This document shows positions 43,216-52,220 of a stretch of DNA of 64,000 bases, one piece after another. How positions within the stretch are numbered: the stretch's first letter is position 1; each line of letters starts with the position of its first letter. Made by a program: the position numbers and the translations under genes. Source of the stretch: JAAYRQ01 sp035647235 (GTDB lineage: Bacteria > Bacillota > Syntrophomonadia > Syntrophomonadales > Syntrophomonadaceae); the NCBI GenBank assembly GCA_964514235.1, contig CAZEPV010000008.1:19074-83073 (forward strand). The letters run 5' to 3'. The notes beneath the pieces were generated by a model that saw only the letters and a program-made list of their open reading frames with translations, was not told the DNA's origin and ran no database searches.

Positions 43216-46200
43216 TCACTGGGATAGGAGTAGTTTTTCTACCTCTTGGGCGGGCATGGGCTCATAGAAAAAGTATCCCTGGACATCATCACAGGTTTTT
43301 CGATTAAGGAAGTCTAATTGGCTAGCAGTCTCAACCCCTTCGGCTAGGACTTCCAATTTTAGATTCTTAGCTAAATTTATTATCGTGTTAATTATGGCTT
43401 GGTCTTTTTCGTTAGTTTCTATGCCTTGGACGAATTGCATATCTATTTTTATGCGATCAATAGGCAACATTTTCAAACGATTAAGGGAGGAATATTCAGT
43501 ACCGAAATCATCAATTGATAAGGATACGCCTATTTCTTTAAAATTATCTAAAATGGAGGTTATATAAGGGGCTTCCCGTGTAGCGATACTTTCGGTTATT
43601 TCCAATTCAAGATATTCTGGACTTAAGCCCACTTCCTGGAGAATCTGTTCAACATTTTCTGCAATCCGAGAATTATTAAACTGCACAATGGAAAGATTAA
43701 CAGCCATACGCAGGGGTGCAACCCCCATATCCTGCCACTTCTTATTTTGATTGATGGCAGTTCTTAATACCCAGTCACCAATACTATTAATTAAGCCATT
43801 ATTTTCAGCTATAGGTATAAAAAGATTAGGCGGAATCATACCTAATTCTGGGTGCTGCCAACGGAGTAAGGCTTCAAAGCCTATTATTTCGCCTGTCGAG
43901 CTTTTGATTTGAGGTTGGTAATATAACATGAGTTCATCACGCTCTATCGCCCGATAAAGATTATTGGACAAAATCATATTCCTTTTAACTTCTTCCTTCA
44001 TATCGGTGGTACAAAGGGCATATTGATTTTTGCCTCTTGATTTAGCTTGGTACATAGCTATATCAGCATTTTTAATCAGGGTTTCTGCATCCTCACCATC
44101 ATAAGGATAAACTGCAATACCAGCACTACAAGTAAGGAAGAATTCCTGGCCATTTACTATAAAGGGTTTTTCAAATAATTGCATAAAATTATCTGCCACT
44201 TTTGTGATATTTTCACTATCATCTATATTATTAAGCAAAAGTAAAAATTCATCACCACCAAAACGTGCCACTGTATCACTTTTACGCAAGTGGTTAACTA
44301 GGCCCTGACCCACTTCTGTAATAATAGTATCACCAGCATTATGTCCTACGGTATCATTTACGGCCTTAAAACTATCTAAATCCATAAATACTACCCCAAT
44401 AAATTTTTCATTACGCTTGGCTAAATGGAGAGCTTGGTCGAGTCTATCACTAAATAAAGTACGATTAGGTAATCCAGTAAGTTGATCATAGTAAGCCATA
44501 TATTGTATTTCCCGTTCATTTTTATTTTTCACCCAGCTGTCAGATAATTGGGTAGATATGATTTCCAGTAGTTGTAGATGGCTTTCCAACCATGTGGGGG
44601 ATGATACGATTAAATCTAATCCTATAAAACCTATCAGGGTGTCCTTTTCATACAGGGGGACTGCCGCTACAGATTTAATCCCGCCTTTTATGGCCCGCAT
44701 TTTTTCTGCTGCAGCTTCTTCTGGAAGCTGGTCTTGGTTCTCGATATATATTAATTCATTGCTTTCTAACTGTCTCTTCGACCAAGGAAAGGTATCTAGT
44801 GACAAGGCTGGAATTATTCCTAGATAGGGTGTTATACCTTCACGATGCCATTCATGTGTATAGGTCATTATATTATCTGCAGGATTAATCATGAAAATAT
44901 AAACTCGGTCGGCAGTGAAAAAGTTACCTATTTGCTGCAGTATATCATTAATTTTATTATTAATATTGGCAAGGTTGAGGTTAGCGAAAATAAAGGAAAT
45001 ATCGGAGATGAATTTTTGTTGCTTAATTTGCAGACTATTCTCCCTTAATCTTTTGCGGTAAATATCATTTACGAAAAGACCAATGCCTAAAGCGATAATA
45101 AATATTCCAATCCTTAATACATAATCAAAACCCGCTACCCACATGGTTTCAACTGGAGCATATACCCAAACTATTACCTGTGTAATGATAGCCACGATAG
45201 TTATAACCATTAAGGGGGTCCGTGAATTAAATAAAAGTGATCCCATAATTAAAACTAGTGGGAAGGCCCAAGCGGTTATGGCCGCGTAATCAATATATTT
45301 AAGGGTGACAAAAGGAATAGAAAAAAGCATTAATGTAATTATGAGATAATCCTTCAGGGTATCGTTTTTTACTAATTGCAGAATCAGAATAAGCAAACCA
45401 ACTATAAATAAGACTCCACTAGTTTGTAATATGTGTTGTAAATTAATTTCATCATCTAATAGATGGGGCAAAAAAAAGGCCAAAAAACATAGGATACTAC
45501 CGGTAAAAAAGATGGCGGAAAAGTAGTAATATAATCTTATTTTAGTCACATCGGTTAAAATCAACTCAAGTTTATCATCACCTGCTCTTAGCATTAAACT
45601 GTAACTATTCATCAAATAATAAATAATGGCAATGGGGATTAATATGAAAATCGGTGCCATCTGGGGTAAAGGGGTAGCTAGGCTAGAGCTTAATATTACA
45701 TCGGTTATGCTACCAAACAAGATTGCAAATAAAAGCCCAAAAATTATAAGTTTAGCCTGTTTATGAATAATCTTATTAGTCGAAGTCCATCTCCAATATA
45801 TAAGGATTAGGATAATTGCCAGCGAGTAAATTATGTAATAAGTCTGGAAGAAGAAGGTCCAGTTATTTTGAATGGCTACATTAATCCAGCCATATTTAAC
45901 TTCGGTCAAATTATATTGTGCAGTTGTGATGGTAGTAGAAAGAGAAAAGGCGTATACGGTAATAATAGCTGGTATATATAAGAAGGGCAGGGGGTTGAAA
46001 CGTTTAAAGGGAAGTCTTATCTGGGTAAGTACTATAATATAATGAAGAAATATAGCATATACTGTGCCCCAACCTATAGCCGAAAATCTGCGCCATAAGA
46101 GTGCGATTTCCATATTTGGCGCGGAGTTGGCCAAGGCAAAGCCAAAGGACCAAAAACATAAAGCAGCACAAAAAGCTAAGAAAATCCTATTCAAAGTGGC

Positions 46201-46296
46201 TTTTGAATTACGGGAAATTATATATGCTCCAAAAAAGAAGTAAACAATAAAAACAGTAAAAAATAATAAGGAAAATAATACAGGCCCTGATAGCAT
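43216..46296 (-). CDS. Membrane GGDEF-EAL protein with GAF domain (cyclic-di-GMP turnover)
   Basis: Protein of 1026 residues. The N-terminal ~405 residues carry a 7TM-histidine-kinase-type sensory region and further helices. A GAF domain follows (about 425-570). The GGDEF domain has ARFGGDEF near 677 and an RxxD inhibitory site (RKSD) just before it, so it should make c-di-GMP. The EAL domain starts with FEALLRW near 808 and keeps ELEITES, KIDMQFV, AEGVETASQ and QGYFF. The loop-6 motif reads DDFGTEYSSL where DDFGTGYSSL is usual. Both domains may be active. GGAGG precedes the ATG. Confidence 0.94.
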   Translation of the reverse strand: MLSGPVLFSLLFFTVFIVYFFFGAYIISRNSKATLNRIFLAFCAALCFWSFGFALANSAPNMEIALLWRRFSAIGWGTVYAIFLHYIIVLTQIRLPFKRFNPLPFLYIPAIITVYAFSLSTTITTAQYNLTEVKYGWINVAIQNNWTFFFQTYYIIYSLAIILILIYWRWTSTNKIIHKQAKLIIFGLLFAILFGSITDVILSSSLATPLPQMAPIFILIPIAIIYYLMNSYSLMLRAGDDKLELILTDVTKIRLYYYFSAIFFTGSILCFLAFFLPHLLDDEINLQHILQTSGVLFIVGLLILILQLVKNDTLKDYLIITLMLFSIPFVTLKYIDYAAITAWAFPLVLIMGSLLFNSRTPLMVITIVAIITQVIVWVYAPVETMWVAGFDYVLRIGIFIIALGIGLFVNDIYRKRLRENSLQIKQQKFISDISFIFANLNLANINNKINDILQQIGNFFTADRVYIFMINPADNIMTYTHEWHREGITPYLGIIPALSLDTFPWSKRQLESNELIYIENQDQLPEEAAAEKMRAIKGGIKSVAAVPLYEKDTLIGFIGLDLIVSSPTWLESHLQLLEIISTQLSDSWVKNKNEREIQYMAYYDQLTGLPNRTLFSDRLDQALHLAKRNEKFIGVVFMDLDSFKAVNDTVGHNAGDTIITEVGQGLVNHLRKSDTVARFGGDEFLLLLNNIDDSENITKVADNFMQLFEKPFIVNGQEFFLTCSAGIAVYPYDGEDAETLIKNADIAMYQAKSRGKNQYALCTTDMKEEVKRNMILSNNLYRAIERDELMLYYQPQIKSSTGEIIGFEALLRWQHPELGMIPPNLFIPIAENNGLINSIGDWVLRTAINQNKKWQDMGVAPLRMAVNLSIVQFNNSRIAENVEQILQEVGLSPEYLELEITESIATREAPYITSILDNFKEIGVSLSIDDFGTEYSSLNRLKMLPIDRIKIDMQFVQGIETNEKDQAIINTIINLAKNLKLEVLAEGVETASQLDFLNRKTCDDVQGYFFYEPMPAQEVEKLLLSQ

Positions 46297-46484
46297 AAAA
46301 CAGTCCTCCGAAAATAAGCATAATATAAGGATTAGGAAAAAATTATGCTATTTTATATTAAATAGTATTATATCGTATTATTTTCATAATTGTGTCGTTT
46401 TTGTGGAATAGTTTTAATATATTGGATAGCTTTTCCCTAGTCATAGGCAATAGGCGAGACTAAAGGCCCATCTTAACCTGCCTA

Positions 46485-47057
46485 TTATTCCTCACTAGCA
46501 ATCATACCTGCAGATATGACCATTTCAATGCCTTTCTCCACAGAAATATCAAGGATTTTGACATCTTCTTTAGGCATAATGATAAACCAACCTGAAGTCG
46601 GGTTAGGTGTCGTAGGGATGAAAATAGAATAGACTTCCTCCTCCAAATATGTTAAATTCTCATTGGTGATAAAACCAATAGAATATATACCTTTACGGGG
46701 AAATTCCACTAGGGCTACTTGGCGGAAGGAATTTTTGCCTGAGGAAAAAAACGAATTGGTTATACGCCTTACGGTACTATATATTTTTCCTACAATGGGA
46801 GTCCTATATAATAAGGCTTCCCCCCAAAATAGTAATTTATTACCTAATATATTGGTGGAAAAAAGGCCAACTATTAGCACTATTATTATAGTGGAAATAA
46901 ATCCTACCCCAGGTATGGCTTGGCCAAAAACAGCAATTAATATTGGCTCAAGCAAGCTATCAATAACTGAAAAAATCCAATAAACTAGATATATAGAAAT
47001 AACTATAGGCAAGAGTGTAGCTAATCCTGCCAAAAAAAGCGAAGCTATCTTACGCAT
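46485..47057 (-). CDS. DUF502-family membrane protein
   Basis: Membrane protein of 190 residues with two N-terminal helices (about 4-27 and 45-68) and a conserved cytoplasmic part: RTPIVGKIYSTVRRITNSFF, QVALVEFPRKGIYSIGFIT and FIPTTPNPTSGW, the DUF502 signature. The start is taken at the ATG ending at 47057 because GGGGGGAG lies 8 bases upstream; a GTG 6 codons earlier is also in frame. Function unknown. Confidence 0.92.
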   Translation of the reverse strand: MRKIASLFLAGLATLLPIVISIYLVYWIFSVIDSLLEPILIAVFGQAIPGVGFISTIIIVLIVGLFSTNILGNKLLFWGEALLYRTPIVGKIYSTVRRITNSFFSSGKNSFRQVALVEFPRKGIYSIGFITNENLTYLEEEVYSIFIPTTPNPTSGWFIIMPKEDVKILDISVEKGIEMVISAGMIASEE

Positions 47058-47118
47058 ATGTATTTCTCCCCCCACATTATTTTATAGTGCATAACCATGG
47101 TTTATATGGGATATAAGA

Positions 47119-47616
47119 TTATCTTATATCACCCTTGAATTTACCAAAGGCATGGTTGAAGGCGGCGAAGACTAGGTCACCTACTTCTTCAATGGGTACT
47201 AATTTGACATCAATTGCATCATCTCCTGCCACTGGTTGGCCTGGATCAAGTTTAACATGGTAAATGGTGCTAATAATATCTCCATACAGTTGCGAGTCAG
47301 CATGATAGACTCCAATGAGATTAGCTATTCTACCCGTCATACCAGTTTCTTCGGTTAATTCCCTAAGGCAACTGGCCTCAGGACTTTCACCTAATTCTAT
47401 AAAGCCCGAGGGCAAGGTCCAATGCCCCTTACGTGGTTCTACGCCTCGCTGAATTAAGAGAACATGTCCTTCTAATTCAGCAATACATACCGTAGTTGGT
47501 AAGGGGTTTTCAAAATGGATGAAATGGCATGCTGGACAAGCTTGTCTTTTCATACCATCTATAAGCCTAGTTCCGAGTTCATGAGCACAAAGTGGACAAT
47601 ATTTATACTTTCTCAT
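47119..47616 (-). CDS. NUDIX hydrolase with N-terminal zinc ribbon
   Basis: Protein of 165 residues. An N-terminal zinc ribbon (YCPLCAHEL and QACPACHF) is followed by a NUDIX domain whose box reads GFIELGESPEASC then LRELTEETGM, with all the catalytic Glu/Arg positions. The zinc ribbon is typical of NudC-like or ADP-ribose pyrophosphatase-type proteins. It hydrolyses a nucleoside diphosphate derivative; which one is unknown. It precedes the DUF502 gene on the minus strand by about 60 bases. Confidence 0.92.
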   Translation of the reverse strand: MRKYKYCPLCAHELGTRLIDGMKRQACPACHFIHFENPLPTTVCIAELEGHVLLIQRGVEPRKGHWTLPSGFIELGESPEASCLRELTEETGMTGRIANLIGVYHADSQLYGDIISTIYHVKLDPGQPVAGDDAIDVKLVPIEEVGDLVFAAFNHAFGKFKGDIR

Positions 47617-48046
47617 TTCTTCACTTCCATGTTTAGATTAATAATTTAGCTAATAATTGATTAAACTGGATATATAAATTATAGCCAAAAAAAACTTTTA
47701 TATAAGCATTAACTTATTTGATGCCCAATATATACGGATTCCCTTTAAAATAAAGCATATAACTATTATAATAGTTGCTGGTTATTGAATAAAATACTTT
47801 TTCGCATAAATTAGAAAAATAAATAAGGATAATGGAAGAAAATAACGAAATTTGCGATGGTCAATACCTTGGCACATGTGCTAATTTTCACAATCTACTA
47901 GCCTAACCATGCGCCTAAGAAAAATCCTTCGGCTAAAGCCTCAGGATGACGCATGGGGATGTCCAGGATGACTCGGGGTGGATTGCATGGCTATCGCTTT
48001 AGGATGAGGCAATGATGATAATGACGATAAAGGAGGTTACTAATTT
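47617..48046 (+). promoter_or_regulatory. Long intergenic leader upstream of nuoA with palindromic element
   Basis: This 430-base gap holds no plausible gene. A perfect TATAAT at 47767-47772 with TTTAAA 17 bases upstream (47744-47749) is a moderate promoter and would give a leader of about 270 bases. A palindrome GCACATGTGC lies at 47872-47881. A larger stem spans 47907-47956 (CCATGCG/CGCATGG outside, ATCCT/AGGAT and GGCT/AGCC inside). Copies of AGGATGA follow at 47943, 47965 and 48001. AAGGAGG precedes nuoA. No known riboswitch class was recognised. Confidence 0.5.
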
Positions 48047-48406
48047 ATGCTAACTGATTATGCCACTATCGGCATATTCCTACTTTTAACCTTGTTGTTT
48101 CCTTTAGCAGCTTTGATTTTGGCGTGGATGGTACGCCCCAAACCTAAAGCAACTACAGCCAAGCTAACAACTTATGAATGTGGAGTAGATACTATCGGGC
48201 CGACTTGGGTCAGATTCAAAGTAAACTACTTTCTTTATGCTTTAGTTTTTTTAGCATTTTCTATTGAAACTATTTTTCTATATCCCTGGGCCGTCAAGTT
48301 TAACAGTCTAGGACTTTTCGCATTTGTAGAAATGTTGATATTCATAATTATTCTAGTTGTTGGCTTATGGTATGCCTGGAAGGAGGGAGCTTTGGAATGG
48401 TACTAG
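48047..48406 (+). CDS. nuoA: NADH-quinone oxidoreductase-type subunit A
   Basis: Membrane subunit of complex I, 119 residues with three helices. TTYECGVDTIGPTWVRFKVNYFLYAL is the NuoA signature region (split here at residues 42-68), and AFSIETIFLYPWAV follows. First gene of nuoABCDHIJKLMN, preceded by AAAGGAGG. The 3' end overlaps nuoB by 10 bases. Confidence 0.96.
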   Translation: MLTDYATIGIFLLLTLLFPLAALILAWMVRPKPKATTAKLTTYECGVDTIGPTWVRFKVNYFLYALVFLAFSIETIFLYPWAVKFNSLGLFAFVEMLIFIIILVVGLWYAWKEGALEWY

Positions 48407-48879
48407 AAAAGGATGACACCGAAATACTTGCCAAGAATAATATTATCGTTACAACTTTAGAAAAATTATTTAACTGGGGTAGAGCCCATTCTTTTTGGCC
48501 TCTTTCTTATGGTTGCAACTGTTGCCCGATGGAAATGATGGCGGCTGGTGCGGCCCGTTTTGATATCGCCCGTTATGGTTATGAAGTTTTCAGGGCTTCC
48601 CCCCGTCAAGCTGATTTGTTAGTAGTGGCAGGGCCTATTACCCTGAAAATGCGGCCAGTTGTAGAGCGTGTTTATGCCCAAATGCCCGAGCCTAAGTGGG
48701 TTTTAGCTATGGGGAATTGTGCCATTAGTGGAGGACCTTTTAAAGATGGATATAGTGTACTGCCTGGGGCAGATACCATATTTGATGTGGATGTATATGT
48801 ACCTGGATGTCCCCCTAGACCTGAAGGGCTATTTCACGGAATGCTAGAGCTGAAAAAACAAGTGCAAGGTAAAGTTTAA
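48397..48879 (+). CDS. nuoB: NADH-quinone oxidoreductase-type subunit B (N2 cluster)
   Basis: Peripheral-arm subunit of 160 residues carrying the N2 4Fe-4S cluster: Cys42-Cys43 in GCNCCPMEM, Cys108 in GNCAISGGPF and Cys138 in VPGCPPRPEG. ATG 48397 gives the family N-terminus; GGAGG at 48382-48386 lies inside the end of nuoA, implying coupling. It passes electrons to the quinone site with NuoD. Confidence 0.97.
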   Translation: MVLEKDDTEILAKNNIIVTTLEKLFNWGRAHSFWPLSYGCNCCPMEMMAAGAARFDIARYGYEVFRASPRQADLLVVAGPITLKMRPVVERVYAQMPEPKWVLAMGNCAISGGPFKDGYSVLPGADTIFDVDVYVPGCPPRPEGLFHGMLELKKQVQGKV

Positions 48880-49331
48880 TGCTAGGAGTTGAGAATAGCA
48901 TGCCAAATAAGAAGATTATAGAAGGATTACAGGCTGAATTTAATGATGCTTTAGAAGTCAGCAATGATGGCTCTTACGATATCCTAACTATTGAAAAAGG
49001 GCAGCTTCATGCTCTATGTGAAAATTTAAAGAAAGACGGTTTTAATTATTTAGCTAATTTAACCGCAGTAGATTATGAAGATAGGTTTGAGGTCGTTTAT
49101 CATATTCATTCTGTGCCGGAAAATAGAAAAATTGCGGTTAAAACTATCATAGATTATGGGAATCCTGAAGTGAGTACAGTTATTGATATTTGGAGGACTG
49201 CTGATTGGCAAGAACGGGAAGTCTATGACCTGCTGGGTATTAAATTCGCAGGACATCCTAATTTAATTCGTATTTTACTTCCTTATGATTATGAAGCACA
49301 TCCTTTGCGTAAAGATTTTAAGTTGAAGTAG
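48879..49331 (+). CDS. nuoC: NADH-quinone oxidoreductase-type subunit C
   Basis: 30-kDa-type subunit of 143-150 residues. FEVVYHIHSV, DIWRTADWQEREVYDLLGI and the C-terminal HPLRKDFKLK are the NuoC signatures. It is a separate gene, not fused to nuoD. ATG 48879 overlaps the nuoB stop by one base; ATG 48900 with AGGAG upstream is an alternative start. Confidence 0.96.
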   Translation: MLGVENSMPNKKIIEGLQAEFNDALEVSNDGSYDILTIEKGQLHALCENLKKDGFNYLANLTAVDYEDRFEVVYHIHSVPENRKIAVKTIIDYGNPEVSTVIDIWRTADWQEREVYDLLGIKFAGHPNLIRILLPYDYEAHPLRKDFKLK

Positions 49332-49369
49332 TATATTTAATCTGTAAAAGGAAAAGAAGGTGAAAACAA

Positions 49370-50470
49370 GTGTTACAGACGGAAAACATTACTGTAAATA
49401 TAGGCCCTCAGCATCCTAGTACCCACGGTGGGTTACATGTTGAGGCCATATTCAATGGAGAAATTATCGTAGATTCTACGGTCCATTTGGGTTATGTGCA
49501 TAGATCTGTGGAAAAAATCGCGGAAACTAGAACCTATCCCCAGTTTGTACCCTATACTTCGAGGCTGGATTATTTAGCTTCACAATTGCCAACTCTAGCC
49601 TATTGTCAGGCAGTAGAAAAAATGATTGGGGCTGAAATTCCTGAAAGGGCTGAGTATATAAGGGTTATAATGGCTGAATTATCCCGCATAGCTTCTCACA
49701 TGTTGGCTATCGGTAGTATTGCCATTGATTTAGGAGCTACTACTGGCTTGATATATACTTTCCGAGATAGGGAACGGATTATGGATATGTTCGAAATGAC
49801 GAGTGGCCAGAGATTAATAACTTCCTATATGCGGATAGGTGGTATTAGTGATGATTTACCCCCTGAGTTCTTTCCGGCAGTTAATAGCTTTATCGAAGAT
49901 ATTCCTAAAATGATCAAGGAATATGAGGATTTATTAGTCGGTAATGAAATTATGCAAGCCAGATTAAAGGGAGTAGGGGTTATATCGGCTGAAGATGCCA
50001 TAAATTATGGGGTTTCCGGTCCTAATCTTAGGGCCACTGGGGTAGCATATGATATACGAAAAGCGGAACCCTATGGTATCTACGACCGTTTTGACTTTGA
50101 TATTCCTACTAGAAAAAATGGTGATAGTTGGGATAGATTCATACTAAGAATTGAAGAAATCAAAGAAAGCAGCGAAATCATAGACCAAGCTTTAAAAGAT
50201 TTGCCCCAAGGTGAAATTATGGGTAAAGTACGCCGAGTAATTAGGCCAGAGGCGGGCAAGGAGGTATATCACCGCATTGAGTCTGCCAAAGGGGAGTTAG
50301 GTTTTTATATTGTCAGTGATGGTTCTGATAAACCATACAGGTTACATGTTAGAGCCCCCTCTTTTATAAATTTAATGATTTTACCGCAAATATCTAAAGG
50401 TGAAAAACTACAAGATATTATTGCTAATATTGCTACTTTGGATCCAGTTTTAGGTGAATGCGACAGATAA
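49370..50470 (+). CDS. nuoD: NADH-quinone oxidoreductase-type subunit D
   Basis: 49-kDa-type subunit of 366 residues forming the quinone site with NuoB. IGPQHPSTHGGLHVEA at the N-terminus, YTSRLDYLASQLPTLAYC and the C-terminal DPVLGECDR are diagnostic. Hydrogenase-type NiFe ligand cysteines are absent (the C-terminus ends ECDR, not DPCxxC), so it is complex I rather than a membrane hydrogenase. GTG start with AGAAGGTG upstream. Confidence 0.96.
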   Translation: MLQTENITVNIGPQHPSTHGGLHVEAIFNGEIIVDSTVHLGYVHRSVEKIAETRTYPQFVPYTSRLDYLASQLPTLAYCQAVEKMIGAEIPERAEYIRVIMAELSRIASHMLAIGSIAIDLGATTGLIYTFRDRERIMDMFEMTSGQRLITSYMRIGGISDDLPPEFFPAVNSFIEDIPKMIKEYEDLLVGNEIMQARLKGVGVISAEDAINYGVSGPNLRATGVAYDIRKAEPYGIYDRFDFDIPTRKNGDSWDRFILRIEEIKESSEIIDQALKDLPQGEIMGKVRRVIRPEAGKEVYHRIESAKGELGFYIVSDGSDKPYRLHVRAPSFINLMILPQISKGEKLQDIIANIATLDPVLGECDR

Positions 50471-50481
50471 GGGGCGATTTT

Positions 50482-51531
50482 ATGGATATACTAGAAAATT
50501 TATTCTTAATTATTTCAAAATTTATAGTAGATTGGTTGCAAAGTATCGGTTTACCTCTAATTTGGGCTGATTTTATATTACTGGTTATTAAGTTTGCTTG
50601 TATTGCAGGAATAGTAACTATTAATATTTTAATCCTAATTTGGTTAGAACGGAAAGTATCTGGATTTATCCAGGAACGGTTAGGGCCTAATAGATTAGGG
50701 CCTTTTGGGGTTTTTCAAACGATTGCTGATGCCATTAAATTGTTGACTAAAGAGGATATTATTCCTTCGGCAACGGATAAGTTTATATTTCGTACCGCAC
50801 CAATAGTATTTATAGTTATATCTCTTATGCTGTATATGGTAATTCCATTTGGTGACGGGATGCAAATTGTAGACTTAAATATTGGCGTCTTTTACTTTCT
50901 TTCTGTAGCTTCACTAGCAACCATAGCCATATTAATGGCAGGTTGGGGTTCCAATAACAAGTGGTCCTTATTAGGTGCCATGCGTTCTGTGGCCCAGATG
51001 ATAACTTATGAGGTGCCCTTGGCCTTCTCTCTTATAGGCATTATTATGATTGCTGGTTCCTTGAGAATGTCAGATATAATTGCGGCCCAAAGCAATGTCT
51101 GGTTTATTCTATTGCAACCGGTTGCCTTCATAACTTATTTTATTGCAGCCACAGCTGAATTGAATCGGGGGCCTTTCGATATGCCCGAAGCCGAACAGGA
51201 ACTTACAGCGGGTGCTTATACCGAATATACAGGTATGAGATGGGCCTTATTCTTTTTAGCGGAATATACTAACCTTTTTGCAGTTTCGGCTATAGCTGCC
51301 ACAATGTTTTTTGGAGGTTGGCAAGGTCCATTTTTACCATCCTGGTTATGGCTACCCATAAAGGCCTACTTGATTATGATGATTTTCTTCTGGATAAAAT
51401 GGACTTTTCCTCGAATTCGTATGGATCATTTGATGTCTTTTAGCTGGAAAGTCTTAATTCCAGTCAGCTTAGCTAATATAGTTTTAACTGGGTGTGGAAT
51501 ACACCTATTTAAATGGATGGGATGGTGGTAG
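50482..51531 (+). CDS. nuoH: NADH-quinone oxidoreductase-type subunit H
   Basis: Membrane subunit of 349 residues with about eight helices, at the junction of the two arms. IWLERKVSGFIQERLGPNR, TKEDIIPS and AELNRGPFDMPEAEQEL are the conserved loops of the quinone chamber. ATG 50482 is chosen over an upstream in-frame ATG inside nuoD. The end overlaps nuoI by about 19 bases. Confidence 0.97.
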   Translation: MDILENLFLIISKFIVDWLQSIGLPLIWADFILLVIKFACIAGIVTINILILIWLERKVSGFIQERLGPNRLGPFGVFQTIADAIKLLTKEDIIPSATDKFIFRTAPIVFIVISLMLYMVIPFGDGMQIVDLNIGVFYFLSVASLATIAILMAGWGSNNKWSLLGAMRSVAQMITYEVPLAFSLIGIIMIAGSLRMSDIIAAQSNVWFILLQPVAFITYFIAATAELNRGPFDMPEAEQELTAGAYTEYTGMRWALFFLAEYTNLFAVSAIAATMFFGGWQGPFLPSWLWLPIKAYLIMMIFFWIKWTFPRIRMDHLMSFSWKVLIPVSLANIVLTGCGIHLFKWMGWW

Positions 51532-52220
51532 GGGTGTTTGGTAAAGGTCTAGTAAAAGGCATGTGGACAACTCTAAAACATCTCTTTGGAAAGGATTTAA
51601 CTATACAGTATCCCGAAGAAATGCCGTATTTACAGCCTAGATATAGAGGGCATTTGATATATGAAATGGGAGCTTGTAATGTTTGTAGTCTATGTATTAG
51701 AACTTGTCCCAATGATGTCTTAAGTCTGGAAAGTGTGCGAGATGAAGAAACAAAAAAAAGGAAGGTCTTATCTTTTACTATAGATCACCAATATTGTATG
51801 TTTTGTAATCTATGTGTAGAAGCCTGCCCTACTAATTGCTTGTATTTTAACCATGATTTTGAATTGTCCCAGTATGAACGGGATGAAATTAAAGTCGTTT
51901 ATGAAAGACCAGCCGAATTAGATATTAAAGTAACCTCCGATGTGGATGAAAAAACTGAAGCAGAGGATAAAAAGGCTAAACAAATCAGAAACATGACTAA
52001 TGCAGTCAAGAAAAACCCGACTCAAGTTTTAAAAAGATTTGTAGCAGATGAGGCATCAGCTGAAATATTAGCTGGAATTTTAATGTCTGATGAAGCTAAA
52101 CTAGAAAGGTTTGTACCCATTATGATAGATGATCGCGAAAAGGCTTCGAAGGTGGCCCAGGCCTTTGTGGCCAAGGAGCTTAAGCAAGGGCAAAAGGCGG
52201 AAGGGGGCAGTACGGAATGA
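51513..52220 (+). CDS. nuoI: NADH-quinone oxidoreductase-type subunit I with long C-terminal extension
   Basis: Subunit with two 4Fe-4S clusters: Cys55/58/61/65 (CNVCSLCIRTCP) and Cys95/98/101/105 (CMFCNLCVEACP), 235 residues in all. Typical NuoI ends soon after the second motif; here a charged tail of about 95 residues (140-235, many Lys, Glu, Asp, Ala) follows. With no NuoEFG genes, this subunit is the likely entry point for electrons from an outside donor, and the tail could be a docking element. Alternative starts lie at ATG 51522 or GTG 51534. Confidence 0.95.
   Translation: MDGMVVGVFGKGLVKGMWTTLKHLFGKDLTIQYPEEMPYLQPRYRGHLIYEMGACNVCSLCIRTCPNDVLSLESVRDEETKKRKVLSFTIDHQYCMFCNLCVEACPTNCLYFNHDFELSQYERDEIKVVYERPAELDIKVTSDVDEKTEAEDKKAKQIRNMTNAVKKNPTQVLKRFVADEASAEILAGILMSDEAKLERFVPIMIDDREKASKVAQAFVAKELKQGQKAEGGSTE

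Noticed and set aside
43042..43227. 61-residue reading frame rich in Trp, Glu, Gly and Ser
   Set aside because: It is a by-product of the 7-bp tandem repeat (21 bases = 7 codons), with no ribosome site and no stop because of the periodicity.
47907..47956. Known riboswitch in front of nuoA
   Set aside because: The stem does not match any riboswitch consensus I recognise and has no terminator or anti-terminator partner.
49370..50470. Membrane-bound hydrogenase large subunit instead of NuoD
   Set aside because: The NiFe-binding cysteine pairs are absent and the full set of complex I membrane subunits, including J and K, is present.
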